Assembly: GCA_017794825.1 (NCBI GenBank)
Contig: CP051237.1
Span: 3,430,501-3,494,500 of the forward strand
Origin: Pararhizobium sp.
GTDB lineage: Bacteria; Pseudomonadota; Alphaproteobacteria; Rhizobiales; Rhizobiaceae
Direction of reading: 5' to 3'
DNA length: 64,000 nt
Shown here: in pieces, positions 50,262 to 59,985 of the stretch
Numbering within the stretch: position 1 is the stretch's first letter
How the letters are laid out: every line of letters starts with the position of its first letter
The notes under the pieces: generated by a model
What the model saw: the letters and a program-made list of their open reading frames with translations, nothing else
The model's database searches: none
What the model was told of the DNA's origin: nothing
Translations under genes and position numbers: made by a program

Positions 50262-52019
50262 GTGACGGTGCGCCCGCCGATTTCCGAGGATACATGGCGG
50301 CGCTGGCTGCCTGGTCTCGTTACAGCCAGAAATTACAAGGTATCCTGGCTGCCCCAAGATATTGTCGCCGGCGTCGTGCTCGCGACCATGCTGGTTCCAG
50401 TCGGCATCGCATATGCTGTTGCGTCGGGCCTGCCCGGCATATACGGCCTCTACGCGACCATCGTCCCGCTCCTGGTCTATGCAGTATTCGGCCCGAGCCG
50501 GATCCTTGTGATGGGGCCGGATTCAGCCCTGGCTGCTGTGATACTGGGAATAGTACTGCCTCTGTCGGCCGGCGATCCGCAGCGGGCGGTCACGATCGCC
50601 GGAGCGATGGCGATCGTTTCCGGGCTAGTCTGCATCCTTGCTGGACTGGCCAAACTGGGGTTTGTCACGGATCTCCTGTCCAAGCCGATCCGATATGGCT
50701 ACATGAATGGCATCGCGCTTACGGTCCTGATCAGCCAGATACCAAAACTCATGGGGTTCTCGATCGAATCCAATGGACCACTTCGCAACGTTCTTGCAAT
50801 TTTCCGGGAAATCCTGTCCGGGAGCGTGAACTGGGCTGCGTTCGCTGTCGGGGCCGGCACGCTCGCCGTCATCTTTTTACTGAAGCCCTACAAGCGCATT
50901 CCCGGAATACTGATCGGAGTGGTGGGGGCGACACTCCTTGTCAGCCTTCTGGATCTGGTCGGGCGCTTCAATATCTCCGTGCTGGGAACGCTGCCAGTGG
51001 GACTACCGACCTTCGACGTTCCACTCATCACGCTCAACGACGTGGGTCCGGTCCTGATTGGAGGAATCGCAGTCGCGATGGTCTCGTTTGCCGATACCAG
51101 CGTCCTGTCCCGATCATATGCCGCAAGAATGGGAACGCGGGTCGATCCCAACCAGGAAATGGTAGGGCTCGGAGCGGCCAATCTGGCGGCTGGATTTTTT
51201 CAGGGTTTTCCGATCAGCAGCAGTTCTTCGCGGACCCCTGTCGCCGAAGCTGCCGGCTCCAAGACGCAACTGACCGGGGTCGTGGCGTCACTTATCGTCG
51301 CGCTTCTCCTGGTTGCGGCCCCGAACCTGCTTCAATACTTGCCTTCGGCTGCTCTCGCCGCAGTCGTCATAGCATCGGCGATCGGACTGTTCGAATTCAA
51401 CGACCTTGTCCGAATACACCGTTTCGCACCCTGGGAGTTCTGGCTTTCGATCATTTGCCTCGTCGGCGTCGCCGTTTTTGGTGCAATTCCGGGCATCGGG
51501 ATTGCCGTCGGGATCGCCGTGATCGAGTTCCTGTGGAAAGCCTGGCGGCCCCATTCCGCGGTGCTCGGACGCGCTGAGGGCGTAAAAGGTTATCACGACC
51601 TGAAACGGTATCCGAACGCCAGGCGAGTGCCCGGACTGGTGCTCTTTCGATGGGACGCCCCGCTGTTTTTCGCCAACGCCGAGTTCTTCAAGGAACGAGT
51701 TCTGGAGGCTGCAGCCAGTTCTCCTGAAACAAAGAGGGTCGTTGTGGCGGCGGAACCGGTGACAAGCATCGACGTCACGGCGGCCGACATACTGGCAGAG
51801 CTGGACGCGACGCTGAAAGTTGAAGGGATCGAATTATGCTTCGCCGAGCTCAAGGACCCGGTCAAGGACCTGTTCAAAAGGCACGGCGTCTTTGCCCAGG
51901 TCGGCGACGTGCAGTTTTTCCCGACGCTTGGGACGGCGGTGGCCAGCTATGTCGATCGCTATGATGTTGAGTGGAAAGACTGGGAAGACGACGGTTCCGA
52001 CGTGACGGAATCAACCTGA
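50262..52019 (+). CDS. SulP-family anion transporter with STAS domain
   Basis: The 585-residue protein has the SLC26/SulP membrane domain ([61 protein letters not shown], then [22 protein letters not shown]) with ~12-14 helices, followed by a cytoplasmic STAS domain (residues ~445-565, [19 protein letters not shown]). It transports sulfate, bicarbonate or another anion. A bicarbonate or sulfate role could help buffer pH alongside the decarboxylases, by inference. GTG 50262 is the likely start, with AAGGG upstream. It lies 36 bp after ppk2 and 28 bp before the Ca2+/H+ exchanger gene. Confidence 0.9.
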   Translation: MTVRPPISEDTWRRWLPGLVTARNYKVSWLPQDIVAGVVLATMLVPVGIAYAVASGLPGIYGLYATIVPLLVYAVFGPSRILVMGPDSALAAVILGIVLPLSAGDPQRAVTIAGAMAIVSGLVCILAGLAKLGFVTDLLSKPIRYGYMNGIALTVLISQIPKLMGFSIESNGPLRNVLAIFREILSGSVNWAAFAVGAGTLAVIFLLKPYKRIPGILIGVVGATLLVSLLDLVGRFNISVLGTLPVGLPTFDVPLITLNDVGPVLIGGIAVAMVSFADTSVLSRSYAARMGTRVDPNQEMVGLGAANLAAGFFQGFPISSSSSRTPVAEAAGSKTQLTGVVASLIVALLLVAAPNLLQYLPSAALAAVVIASAIGLFEFNDLVRIHRFAPWEFWLSIICLVGVAVFGAIPGIGIAVGIAVIEFLWKAWRPHSAVLGRAEGVKGYHDLKRYPNARRVPGLVLFRWDAPLFFANAEFFKERVLEAAASSPETKRVVVAAEPVTSIDVTAADILAELDATLKVEGIELCFAELKDPVKDLFKRHGVFAQVGDVQFFPTLGTAVASYVDRYDVEWKDWEDDGSDVTEST

Positions 52020-52047
52020 TTGGCTAATCGCCTGGAGCAATCGTGTT

Positions 52048-53118
52048 ATGGCTGTCTGGTTTCTGGTCTTCGTACCCTTGGCAATAGGCGTCGAGTTTCT
52101 GGCTCCGGAACGGCATCTTCTCGTTTTCCTCTTCGCGTCGCTCGCCATATTACCGCTGGCCGCCTGGATGGGACGCGCGACCGAACAGCTCGCATCGCGG
52201 CTTGGAGAAGGCGTTGGCGGTTTGCTGAACGCGACATTTGGCAATGCCGCCGAGCTGATTATCGCGTTGACTGCATTGCGTGCGGGTCTGCACGACGTCG
52301 TCATGGCTTCCATCGTCGGTTCCATCGTGGGCAACATCCTACTGGTGCTCGGGGCCGCCATGCTGGCGGGCGGATTGCGACACAACGTTCAATACTACAA
52401 CCCGGCGGGCGCGAGATCTCACTCGGTCATGCTGACACTCGCAGCGATTGCACTCGTCATACCAGCCGCCTTTCACGTTGCATCCGGAAAAAGCGGAGAG
52501 GGGTTGATCACTTTAAGTGTATCGATATCGGTCGTACTCCTGATCGTGTACGGGCTGTTTCTCGTGTTTTCGCTTGTCACGCACGCAAGTCTCTTCCAGG
52601 GCTCCAGCGAGGAAAACACCGAACCTTTGCACGAAGCGGAATGGAGTTTGCGGAATTCTGTCCTGGTCCTTGCAGGCGTGACCGTGATGATCGCCTGGAT
52701 AAGCGAGATCATGGTCGGCGCTATTGAGCCTGCGGCGCACGAACTGGGCCTCAGCAGGGTTTTTGTCGGCGTGTTCATCGTCGCCATTCTTGGTAATGCC
52801 GCCGAACATTCGACGGCTATTACATCGGCTATGAAGAACCGGATGGATCTCGCGCTCGCGATCGCCGTAGGATCAAGCGTACAGGTCGCGCTTTTCGTGG
52901 CGCCGGTGCTCGTTATCGCCAGCCTTTTCATGGGACCAATGCCGATGCCGCTGGTTATGTCGGCAGGCCTGGTGCTGATGGTGCTGCTGTCGGTTCTGAT
53001 TACGGGACAGGTCGCCGGCGATGGCAGGTCCGACTGGCTCAGGGGAGTGCAGCTACTGGCGATCTACATCGTATTCGCAATCACCTACTATTTTCTGCCC
53101 GCAGTACAATCGCAGTAA
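52048..53118 (+). CDS. cax: Ca2+/H+ antiporter (CaCA family, CAX type)
   Basis: The 356-residue protein has eleven helices in two inverted repeats, each with the CaCA cation-binding motif: [21 protein letters not shown] in the first and [20 protein letters not shown] in the second, separated by an acidic loop ([13 protein letters not shown]). It would export Ca2+ in exchange for protons. Size and motif spacing are standard. It follows the SulP gene by 28 bp in the same direction and converges with fabI 26 bp away. Confidence 0.93.
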   Translation: MAVWFLVFVPLAIGVEFLAPERHLLVFLFASLAILPLAAWMGRATEQLASRLGEGVGGLLNATFGNAAELIIALTALRAGLHDVVMASIVGSIVGNILLVLGAAMLAGGLRHNVQYYNPAGARSHSVMLTLAAIALVIPAAFHVASGKSGEGLITLSVSISVVLLIVYGLFLVFSLVTHASLFQGSSEENTEPLHEAEWSLRNSVLVLAGVTVMIAWISEIMVGAIEPAAHELGLSRVFVGVFIVAILGNAAEHSTAITSAMKNRMDLALAIAVGSSVQVALFVAPVLVIASLFMGPMPMPLVMSAGLVLMVLLSVLITGQVAGDGRSDWLRGVQLLAIYIVFAITYYFLPAVQSQ

Positions 53119-53144
53119 AAATACATTGTCGGATCTCGATCTGT

Positions 53145-53927
53145 TCATGCCATAATACTGACGCCGCCGTCGACATAGACCGTCTGGCCTGTAAGCCTGC
53201 TCGCAAAGGGAGAAGCGAGATAGGCGCAGGTGTATCCCACATCCATGATGTCCACCAGTTCACCAACCGGCGCACGTTCTACGGCTTCGTTCAGCAACAG
53301 GTCGAAATCTTTGAGACCGCTAGCAGCCCTGGTCTTCAGTGGACCCGGCGAGAGAGCATGGACGCGGATTTTCTTCGGCCCAAGCTCATAAGCAAGGTAA
53401 CGGCAGGAGGCCTCCAATGCTGCCTTTACCGGTCCCATGACATTGTAGTTCGGCACCACCTTCTGGGCCCCGTGATAGCTCATTGCAAACATCGTCCCTC
53501 CATTGCGCATCAGCGGCGCCGAGAGCCGTGCCATTCTGACGAATGAATGGCAAGAAACATCCATAGCCTTTGAAAAGCCCTCTGCGGAACATTCGAGCAG
53601 GCCGCCCTGCAGATCCTGCGTCGGCGCGAATGCTATCGAATGCACTACAATGTCCAGTTCTCCCCATTCCTCCCCGACAGCATCGATGACCGCCTCAAGC
53701 TGTCCAGGCATCGATACGTCCAGCGGCAGAAAGACCGGCGATTCCAGCTCCATCGCCAACGGTTCAACAAAGGGTTTTGCTTTCTCGTTAAGGTAGGTTA
53801 TCGCCACCTTGGCGCCCAGTTCGTGAAACGCCTTCGCGCAACCCCAGGCAATCGAGTGTTCGTTGGCTATTCCGAGCACGAGGGCTTTTTGACCTTGCAA
53901 AACAGGACGTGGCTTGGATGGCTTCAT
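53145..53927 (-). CDS. fabI: Enoyl-[acyl-carrier-protein] reductase (NADH), FabI type
   Basis: The 260-residue protein is a short-chain-dehydrogenase-fold enoyl-ACP reductase I: NAD-binding GIANEHSIAWGCAKAF, and the catalytic Tyr161-(x6)-Lys168 in NYNVMGPVKAALEASCRYLA with a second Tyr151. It reduces trans-2-enoyl-ACP in fatty acid synthesis. ATG 53927 follows AAGGA; a frame that stays open further upstream adds 24 residues without family similarity. Alphaproteobacteria often carry a second fabI beside DUF3141, phosphotransacylase and ackA genes, as here, so this is likely an accessory copy tied to stress or polymer metabolism. Confidence 0.92.
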   Translation of the reverse strand: MKPSKPRPVLQGQKALVLGIANEHSIAWGCAKAFHELGAKVAITYLNEKAKPFVEPLAMELESPVFLPLDVSMPGQLEAVIDAVGEEWGELDIVVHSIAFAPTQDLQGGLLECSAEGFSKAMDVSCHSFVRMARLSAPLMRNGGTMFAMSYHGAQKVVPNYNVMGPVKAALEASCRYLAYELGPKKIRVHALSPGPLKTRAASGLKDFDLLLNEAVERAPVGELVDIMDVGYTCAYLASPFASRLTGQTVYVDGGVSIMA

Positions 53928-54081
53928 CGGGAAATCCTTCTGGTTGACCGATATCTGTTGTCCCTGAACCGAGATCCAATGGAGCAACGCGGCGGACATG
54001 CGCCGGAAGCCTGCATCTCGACGCTAGCCCGACACTTCTAGAAAAGCAGATACGTGCTCACGCGCCAGTCTGCGCCTGTTT

Positions 54082-54096
54082 GTAACAGTGAATCAC
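54082..54096. promoter_or_regulatory. Stress-region motif, copy in the fabI/BASS divergent region
   Basis: Read on the minus strand, 54096-54082 is GTGATTCACTGTTAC, matching 13 of 15 positions with 29490-29504. It lies ~155 bp upstream of fabI and ~95 bp upstream of the BASS-type gene. The 264-bp region otherwise shows only a TTGATCAAGGCAAT string near 54113, a poor FNR-like half match. Confidence 0.5.
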
Positions 54097-54191
54097 GCTT
54101 GGACGGTTTCTTGATCAAGGCAATCTGTTCATAGTCGCTGCTGGAAACTTCCTTGCAGCTGATTTCGGCTGGAAAGCGGGACCCAGTCGCA

Positions 54192-55052
54192 ATGATCGAA
54201 CTCCTGAAGTTCACCATCATCATCTTCATTGTGGGATCCGTATTGCAACTCGGCCTGGAAATGAGCCTTCGCAACGCGATTTCCGGTCTTCGCAATATTC
54301 GATTTGTTGCATACACAATTCTGTTCGGATTTCTCGCAGGACCTCTGCTTTCGGTTGTGCTTGCGCTGGCGCTGAGGCTGGAACAACCCTACGCGCAAGG
54401 GCTCGTGCTTCTCGGAATGACACCTACCGCGCCCTATCTTCCGATGATGGTCAGCCGGGCGCACGCTGATCCGGGTTACGTGCCTGCGATACTGCTTGTC
54501 TCGGCCTGTCTGACTATTGTCGTGCTGCCCTTGGCCTTGCCCTACCTGATCAGCAACGCTGCAATCGACTTCATCACAATAGCGCGCCCGCTCGCCCTGT
54601 TAATCCTGCCGCCATTGGCGATCGGCATGGCGATTTTCCGGACGGCGCCGGAGGTCGCGCGGGTCATGCGCAAAATCGTAAAGCCGCTCGTCTCGGTTTC
54701 TACCGTTGTCATGCTGTGCCTCTGCGTGATCGTCTATGGTCGGGGTTTTCTTGAAGCGGCCGGCAGCCTAGCAGTTGTTTCCCAAATTCTCCTGCTCGCC
54801 GGCATAGCGTTCGCCGCCTTGTCGTTCAGCGCCCGTCTTGAACCGGATCAGAAATCCGTTCTGGTTCTGGCCATGTGCACCCGCAATGTCGGCGCTGCGC
54901 TCGCGCCCTTGTATTCCATCGCCGACGTTGATGACCGCCTGACTGTGATGATTGTTCTTTCTGTTCCCGCGCAACTGGTTGTCGTGTTCGTTGTTGCGGG
55001 GTGGTTTGCAAGGAAACAGAAGGCCGCCGACCGCGTGCAGACATGTAGGTAA
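54192..55052 (+). CDS. BASS-family (bile acid:Na+ symporter-like) transporter
   Basis: About 286 residues with nine or ten predicted helices and features of the BASS family: MSLRNAISGLRNIRF after helix 1, LVLLGMTPTAPYLPMMVSRAHAD as the conserved central region and LVLAMCTRNVGAALAPLYSIADVDDRLTVMIVLSVPAQL in the C-terminal half, where the TRN motif helps form the substrate site. It would import a carboxylate (pyruvate, pantothenate or similar) with Na+. ATG 54192 is taken as the start; an earlier TTG/CTG frame is weaker. It is divergent from fabI and precedes the DUF3141 gene by 202 bp. Confidence 0.8.
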   Translation: MIELLKFTIIIFIVGSVLQLGLEMSLRNAISGLRNIRFVAYTILFGFLAGPLLSVVLALALRLEQPYAQGLVLLGMTPTAPYLPMMVSRAHADPGYVPAILLVSACLTIVVLPLALPYLISNAAIDFITIARPLALLILPPLAIGMAIFRTAPEVARVMRKIVKPLVSVSTVVMLCLCVIVYGRGFLEAAGSLAVVSQILLLAGIAFAALSFSARLEPDQKSVLVLAMCTRNVGAALAPLYSIADVDDRLTVMIVLSVPAQLVVVFVVAGWFARKQKAADRVQTCR

Positions 55053-55064
55053 CCGTTATTTACA
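55050..55064. promoter_or_regulatory. Stress-region motif, copy upstream of the DUF3141-pta-ackA operon
   Basis: TAACCGTTATTTACA at 55050-55064 matches 12 of 15 positions with 44554-44568 and contains GTTATTTAC, shared exactly with 36050-36058. It overlaps the BASS-gene stop and lies ~190 bp before the DUF3141 start. Confidence 0.5.
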
Positions 55065-55254
55065 TGGTCGTTGATGCCGCCATCGGAATTCCTGTCATAG
55101 TAACGATAGTATTGGCTGACGGGCGATCACGTCTGTCCACGTTGAGGGGCCTGCGCGTTACCGCAATCTACCGCAAATAAACTCCGGGATTGCCCTGCAG
55201 CGCAGTTTTCGGCAATCCGGTCAATAGAATAGTTACAGCCCGAGGCATGAACCT

Positions 55255-57513
55255 ATGGCAAAGACTCGAGCAAAATCTTCCCGAAACGAAATTCAAGACG
55301 CTTCGGTTCCCAATCCTTTCGCAGGGATTCCGTTCATAGACGATCTGTTCTCCTACCAATATGACGCGTGGCAGAGAGGCGTTCTCTATCTCGATGTCAT
55401 GAGACGACGGGAGGAACAATCGCGTCTGCATTCCGCCAAAACTGTCCCGCACGTCCTGCAATATGATGCAGAACTGCTTATTGACGGGCGAACCCTCGAG
55501 CGGCCGGTCAACTACCTTCTGGTTCGGATCCTCCCGCCGGAAGACACCTCTGCGGATCCGCTGAAGCGGCCTTTCGTCATCGTCGATCCACGCGCCGGAC
55601 ACGGACCGGGAATAGGCGGCTTCAAGGCCGATAGCGAAATTGGCGTCGCGATGAAAGCCGGTCACCCCTGTTACTTTATCGGCTTTCTTCCGGAACCGGA
55701 GCCGGGGCAGACCATCGAAGACATCGGCCGAGCCGAGGCTGTCTTTCTGGAGACCGTCATTGCGCGCCACCCGGAAGCCGAGGGCCTGCCATGCGTCATT
55801 GGAAACTGCCAGGCGGGATGGGCCGTCATGATGGTCGCGGCGCTGCGCCCGGAACTCTTCGGCCCGATTGTCGTCGCTGGCACGCCCCTGTCCTATTGGG
55901 CAGGTGTAAAAGGACAGTATCCCATGCGCTATTCTGGCGGGCTTGTTGGCGGAAGCTGGCTCACCGCGCTTGCTGGAGATATTGGAAACGGCAAGTTCGA
56001 CGGGGCGATGCTGGTCCAGAACTTCGAAAACCAGAATCCTGCCAACACGCTTTGGTCGAAGCAATACAATCTCTATTCCAGGATCGACGACGAAGCCGAA
56101 CGATATCTTGGTTTCGAGAAATGGTGGGGCAGTCATGTCACGCTGAACGCAGAGGAAATGCAGTTCATCGTCGATGAACTTTTCGTCGGCAACAAACTTG
56201 CGTCGGGTGAAATCAAGACATCTGACGGCACGGCGATCGACCTGAGAAATATTCGTTCGCCGATCGTCGTCTTCTGTTCGAAGGGCGACAATATCACGCC
56301 GCCCCAGCAAGCCCTCGACTGGATTCTCGATCTCTACGACAGTGTCGAAGACATTCGGGCCTGCGGACAGACGATCGTCTATGCGATCCATGAAACAATC
56401 GGCCATCTCGGCATCTTCGTATCGGCAAGCGTTGCGAAGAAGGAGCATGACGAATTTGCATCCAACATTGATTTCATCGACGTATTGCCTCCAGGATTAT
56501 ATGAGGCTCAGTTCAGTCCGGTAGGAGAGGCAACCGACAATCCCGACCTTGTTAGCGGTGATTGGTTGATGCGGTGTCGGGAGCGCACGCTCGACGACAT
56601 CCGGGCCCTCGGAGCCAACAGTCTGGAGGAAGAGCGGCAGTTCGAAACCGTCGCGCGACTGTCCGAAATCAACCTGGCGCTCTATCGAACCTTCATTCAG
56701 CCATTCGTAAAGGCGACCGTCACACCACAGATTGCGGAATTTGCCCGCCAATCCAATCCGCTTCGCATCCAGTATCAGGCGTTCGGGGACGCTACCCCTT
56801 TTCTCGGGCGTATCGAAGAGGAGGCGCAAGGCGTGCGGACACGCCGAGCGCCAGCTGCCCCGGACAATATGCTAATTCAATTCCAGCAGGCGGCGTCCAA
56901 TGCGATCGTCGAGGTTCTCGATACATTCCGCGATGCGACGGAAAAGATTTCAGAAGAAACATTTCGCGCCATCTATTCCAATCCGCTGCTGCAGGCGGCG
57001 CTTGGCGTAGACAGCCGTTCGCAAGAACGACCGCGAAAATCAGCCAAAAATCCTCTGCACGAAGAATTGCTGACCAAACGGATCACCGAAATCAAGCAAG
57101 CCATGGACAAGGGCGGGCTTCGTGAGGCCGTGATCCGGTCCATGCTCTATGTCGGCAGGGTTCGTGACAGCGTCGATGAGCGGAGCTTCGAAGCCATTAA
57201 GCAAATCCGGGCGGGTTTGCCCAGTGCGAACAGACTGACCCTTATGCAATTCAAGCAATTGGTCAGAGATCAGTTTTTCATGCTCCTTGTTGACGAAGAA
57301 GCCGCGATAAAGGCTCTTCCCTCCCTCCTGTCTGATGCGGGAGACGAACGGGACACAACAATGGAACTGCTTATCAGGGTTCTTGAAGCCCGAGGACCAC
57401 TGGAGGAGCCCGCAAAAGCCAGACTGCGCGAAATAGCAGCATGCTTCAAAGCAGGGAAGGAACCGGGAAGCCTGACACTGGTGACGACTGATCATGGAAA
57501 GGCGTCCGCATGA
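55255..57513 (+). CDS. DUF3141 PHA-synthase-like alpha/beta hydrolase
   Basis: The 752-residue protein has an alpha/beta-hydrolase core related to poly(hydroxyalkanoate) synthases: a nucleophile-elbow Cys185 in VIGNCQAGWAVMMVAALRPE, the acidic Asp345 in VFCSKGDNITPPQQAL and His384 in ETIGHLGIFVSA, giving a complete Cys-Asp-His triad. About 300 further residues (from ~430) form a separate helical region with no recognised domain. Its function is not established; acyl-CoA or acyl-ACP handling or a short polymer synthase is plausible. Its stop overlaps the phosphotransacylase start (ATGA), so it is translated with pta and then ackA, a conserved alphaproteobacterial arrangement together with fabI. 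Confidence 0.85.
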   Translation: MAKTRAKSSRNEIQDASVPNPFAGIPFIDDLFSYQYDAWQRGVLYLDVMRRREEQSRLHSAKTVPHVLQYDAELLIDGRTLERPVNYLLVRILPPEDTSADPLKRPFVIVDPRAGHGPGIGGFKADSEIGVAMKAGHPCYFIGFLPEPEPGQTIEDIGRAEAVFLETVIARHPEAEGLPCVIGNCQAGWAVMMVAALRPELFGPIVVAGTPLSYWAGVKGQYPMRYSGGLVGGSWLTALAGDIGNGKFDGAMLVQNFENQNPANTLWSKQYNLYSRIDDEAERYLGFEKWWGSHVTLNAEEMQFIVDELFVGNKLASGEIKTSDGTAIDLRNIRSPIVVFCSKGDNITPPQQALDWILDLYDSVEDIRACGQTIVYAIHETIGHLGIFVSASVAKKEHDEFASNIDFIDVLPPGLYEAQFSPVGEATDNPDLVSGDWLMRCRERTLDDIRALGANSLEEERQFETVARLSEINLALYRTFIQPFVKATVTPQIAEFARQSNPLRIQYQAFGDATPFLGRIEEEAQGVRTRRAPAAPDNMLIQFQQAASNAIVEVLDTFRDATEKISEETFRAIYSNPLLQAALGVDSRSQERPRKSAKNPLHEELLTKRITEIKQAMDKGGLREAVIRSMLYVGRVRDSVDERSFEAIKQIRAGLPSANRLTLMQFKQLVRDQFFMLLVDEEAAIKALPSLLSDAGDERDTTMELLIRVLEARGPLEEPAKARLREIAACFKAGKEPGSLTLVTTDHGKASA

Positions 57514-58472
57514 TGCAAAACCAGGCGGCAGGGGCCGTCGCACAGACGAAATATGACCGCCTTGTCGCTCGCGCAAAGACGGAACAGCCAGCCCTGACGG
57601 TTGTGGCGCATCCTTGTGACGAGACTTCGCTGCGAGGCGTGGCTGACGCCGCGGCGCTTGGACTGATAACGCCGATATTGGTTGGACCAAAATCGCGGAT
57701 CGACGCCGTGGCCGAGGAATTCGGACTCGACATATCCGCCTTCGAAATGGTCGATGCGCCGCATAGCCACGGCGCGGCCGAAAAGGGTGTTGCAATAATC
57801 CGCGAGGGACGCGGCGAAATATTGATGAAGGGTAGCCTGCACACTGATGAACTGATGAGCGCAGTGACCGCTTCTGCAACCGGCCTGCGAACGGCACGGC
57901 GTATCAGCCATGTTTTCGTCATGGACGTACCCAGCTACGAGGAAACGCTGTTCATCACCGATGCGGCTATAAACATCTTCCCAGACCTCAACGCAAAACG
58001 GGACATCATCCAGAACGCCATCGATCTTTGGACGGGAGTGGGGCTGGGGGAGCCGCGAGTGGCGCTGTTGTCAGCGGTCGAGACAGTGACCACCAAAATC
58101 CCCTCGACCGTCGAGGCGGCTGCATTATGCAAAATGGCCGAACGCGGTCAGATCACGGGAGGTCTGCTGGATGGGCCGCTTGCTTTCGATAACGCGATCG
58201 ATCCCGAAGCCGCGCGCATCAAGGGAATACAATCCAAGGTCGCCGGTCGCGCGCAGATACTTGTGGTTCCGGACCTGGAAGCGGGCAACATGCTGGCCAA
58301 GAACCTGACTTTCATGCTGCATGCCGACGCCGCTGGCATTGTACTTGGAGCCCGCGTTCCCATTGTCTTGACATCACGTGCGGATCCGGTTCGGTCGAGG
58401 CTGGCTTCATGCGCTGTCGCAACCTTGTACGCCTCTGCATTGCGCCGGCGGCCTCAGGTCAGGGCCGGCTGA
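57510..58472 (+). CDS. Phosphate acetyl/butyryltransferase family protein
   Basis: The 320-residue protein is a single-domain phosphotransacylase (Pta/Ptb), of the kind annotated as bifunctional enoyl-CoA hydratase/phosphate acetyltransferase in this cluster although no hydratase MaoC domain is present here. Signatures are [51 protein letters not shown] and [14 protein letters not shown], with [19 protein letters not shown] near the C-terminus. It converts acyl-CoA and phosphate to acyl phosphate. It overlaps the DUF3141 gene by 4 bp and precedes acetate kinase by 5 bp; the pair would make ATP from acyl-CoA. Confidence 0.88.
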   Translation: MMQNQAAGAVAQTKYDRLVARAKTEQPALTVVAHPCDETSLRGVADAAALGLITPILVGPKSRIDAVAEEFGLDISAFEMVDAPHSHGAAEKGVAIIREGRGEILMKGSLHTDELMSAVTASATGLRTARRISHVFVMDVPSYEETLFITDAAINIFPDLNAKRDIIQNAIDLWTGVGLGEPRVALLSAVETVTTKIPSTVEAAALCKMAERGQITGGLLDGPLAFDNAIDPEAARIKGIQSKVAGRAQILVVPDLEAGNMLAKNLTFMLHADAAGIVLGARVPIVLTSRADPVRSRLASCAVATLYASALRRRPQVRAG

Positions 58473-58477
58473 ACGCC

Positions 58478-59686
58478 ATGGAAGCCATACTGGTCATCAA
58501 TGCTGGCTCCTCAAGTCTGAAGTTTCAACTTTTCGGGATAGATACCGGCAAGCTCGATCGACAGATCAAGGGTCAGATCGAGGGCGTCGGCTCACAACCT
58601 CGGCTGAAGGCAACGGGACGGAAGGGCGAAATTCTCCATGACAGGAAGTATTCCGGCCAGGAAATGCCTGACCTGCAGGCTGCGATCGTCGAACTGACGC
58701 GCTACCTGCGTTCTTTGCCGGATATCGAATTGCGGGCGATTGGGCACCGAGTAGTCCACGGTGGACCGCTTCTGTCCAAACCGGTTTTGGTCGACAGAGG
58801 CGTACTGGAGAGACTTTCGACATTTCGGGAGCTCGCTCCCCTGCATCAGCCCCACAATCTGTCGCCTATCCGAATGCTGCTGGATCGCACCGAAATTTTG
58901 CCGCAAATCGCTTGCTTCGATACGGCCTTTCATCGCGGGCGGCCACCGCAAACAGACTGCTACGCTCTGCCTTATCACTTCTACCAGCAAGGGGTGAAGC
59001 GATACGGTTTCCATGGTCTTTCTTATGAGTACATAGCCGATCGTCTGAGAACTGATTTTCCTGATCTGGCGAATGGAAGGGTGATCGTCGCCCATCTCGG
59101 GAGCGGGGCGTCGATGTGCGCTATTCGCGACGGGCAAAGTATCGAAAGCACAATGGGTTTCACCGCCCTTGATGGATTGCCCATGGGCACGCGCCCTGGG
59201 CAACTCGACGCCGGCGTTGTTCTTTACCTCATCAAAGAACTGGGTATGTCCCCGGATGAAGTTTCAGATCTCCTGTATCGGAAATCGGGCTTGACAGGCA
59301 TATCCGGCATCTCGAACGATATGCGTGACTTGCTGGAGAGCGGGGAACCTCGCGCAAGATTGGCGATAGACCATTTCGTACATCGTTGCGTCCTGCATGC
59401 CGGAATGCTGATTGCCGCACTCGGGGGGCTGGACGGCTTCGTGTTCACAGCAGGAATCGGAGAGAATTCCGCGGAAATCCGACGCCGTATCTTCGCGCGT
59501 CTCGAATGGATGGGCGCGCGGCTCGATCACGGCGCCAATGAATCAGCCCAATGTCTGATCTCGGCGTCAGACAGCAAGGTTGCCATTCATATCATTCCCA
59601 CTGACGAAGAGCTGATGATAGCGCGCCACACACTGCAACTTATGAATGAAAGCGGGGGCGCGGCACGCCATGTAGCAACTCCATAA
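58478..59686 (+). CDS. ackA: Acetate (or propionate/butyrate) kinase
   Basis: The 402-residue protein is an ASKHA-fold acetate kinase: [15 protein letters not shown] at the N-terminus, [47 protein letters not shown], and [16 protein letters not shown] near the end. It transfers phosphate between acyl phosphate and ADP in the cytoplasm. ATG 58478 starts exactly at the conserved first strand; a frame open upstream runs into the phosphotransacylase gene and is not needed. It completes the DUF3141-pta-ackA operon and would allow ATP formation under oxygen limitation. Confidence 0.93.
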   Translation: MEAILVINAGSSSLKFQLFGIDTGKLDRQIKGQIEGVGSQPRLKATGRKGEILHDRKYSGQEMPDLQAAIVELTRYLRSLPDIELRAIGHRVVHGGPLLSKPVLVDRGVLERLSTFRELAPLHQPHNLSPIRMLLDRTEILPQIACFDTAFHRGRPPQTDCYALPYHFYQQGVKRYGFHGLSYEYIADRLRTDFPDLANGRVIVAHLGSGASMCAIRDGQSIESTMGFTALDGLPMGTRPGQLDAGVVLYLIKELGMSPDEVSDLLYRKSGLTGISGISNDMRDLLESGEPRARLAIDHFVHRCVLHAGMLIAALGGLDGFVFTAGIGENSAEIRRRIFARLEWMGARLDHGANESAQCLISASDSKVAIHIIPTDEELMIARHTLQLMNESGGAARHVATP

Positions 59687-59985
59687 ATCTCTTTTGGATG
59701 GTGAAACCGAAGGAATCGGTGGCCGGCGGAAGGCTGTTAACGACTCGGACAGTTTCCGTGACCGAATCCCGCGATCGGCAAACCTCATTGTTGCATTGAG
59801 TAATATGGCCACGGGTCGAGGGATGCCGATGCCTTCACATCCAACTGTCCATGTTTCCGGCGCAGCCAACAACAAGTACCTAAACTCCAATGGTCGCTGG
59901 CGCTCACAAAGCCGTGGGAGGCGCGGTCGCGAATTACCCGCGTCGCCGCATACTCAGGAAGGACCCGTGGACTATCCTGCCGACT
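59687..59985. other. 299-bp stretch without a supported gene
   Basis: Between ackA and the convergent helix-turn-helix gene I see only open frames without family similarity, signal peptide or plausible ribosome site. No terminator hairpin with a T-run follows ackA. Together with the remnant near 60.7 kb this looks like degenerate DNA. Confidence 0.4.

Noticed and set aside
54113..54126. FNR/FixK box near the fabI/BASS region (TTGATCAAGGCAAT)
   Set aside because: Only one half matches TTGAT-N4-ATCAA; the second half is GCAAT.
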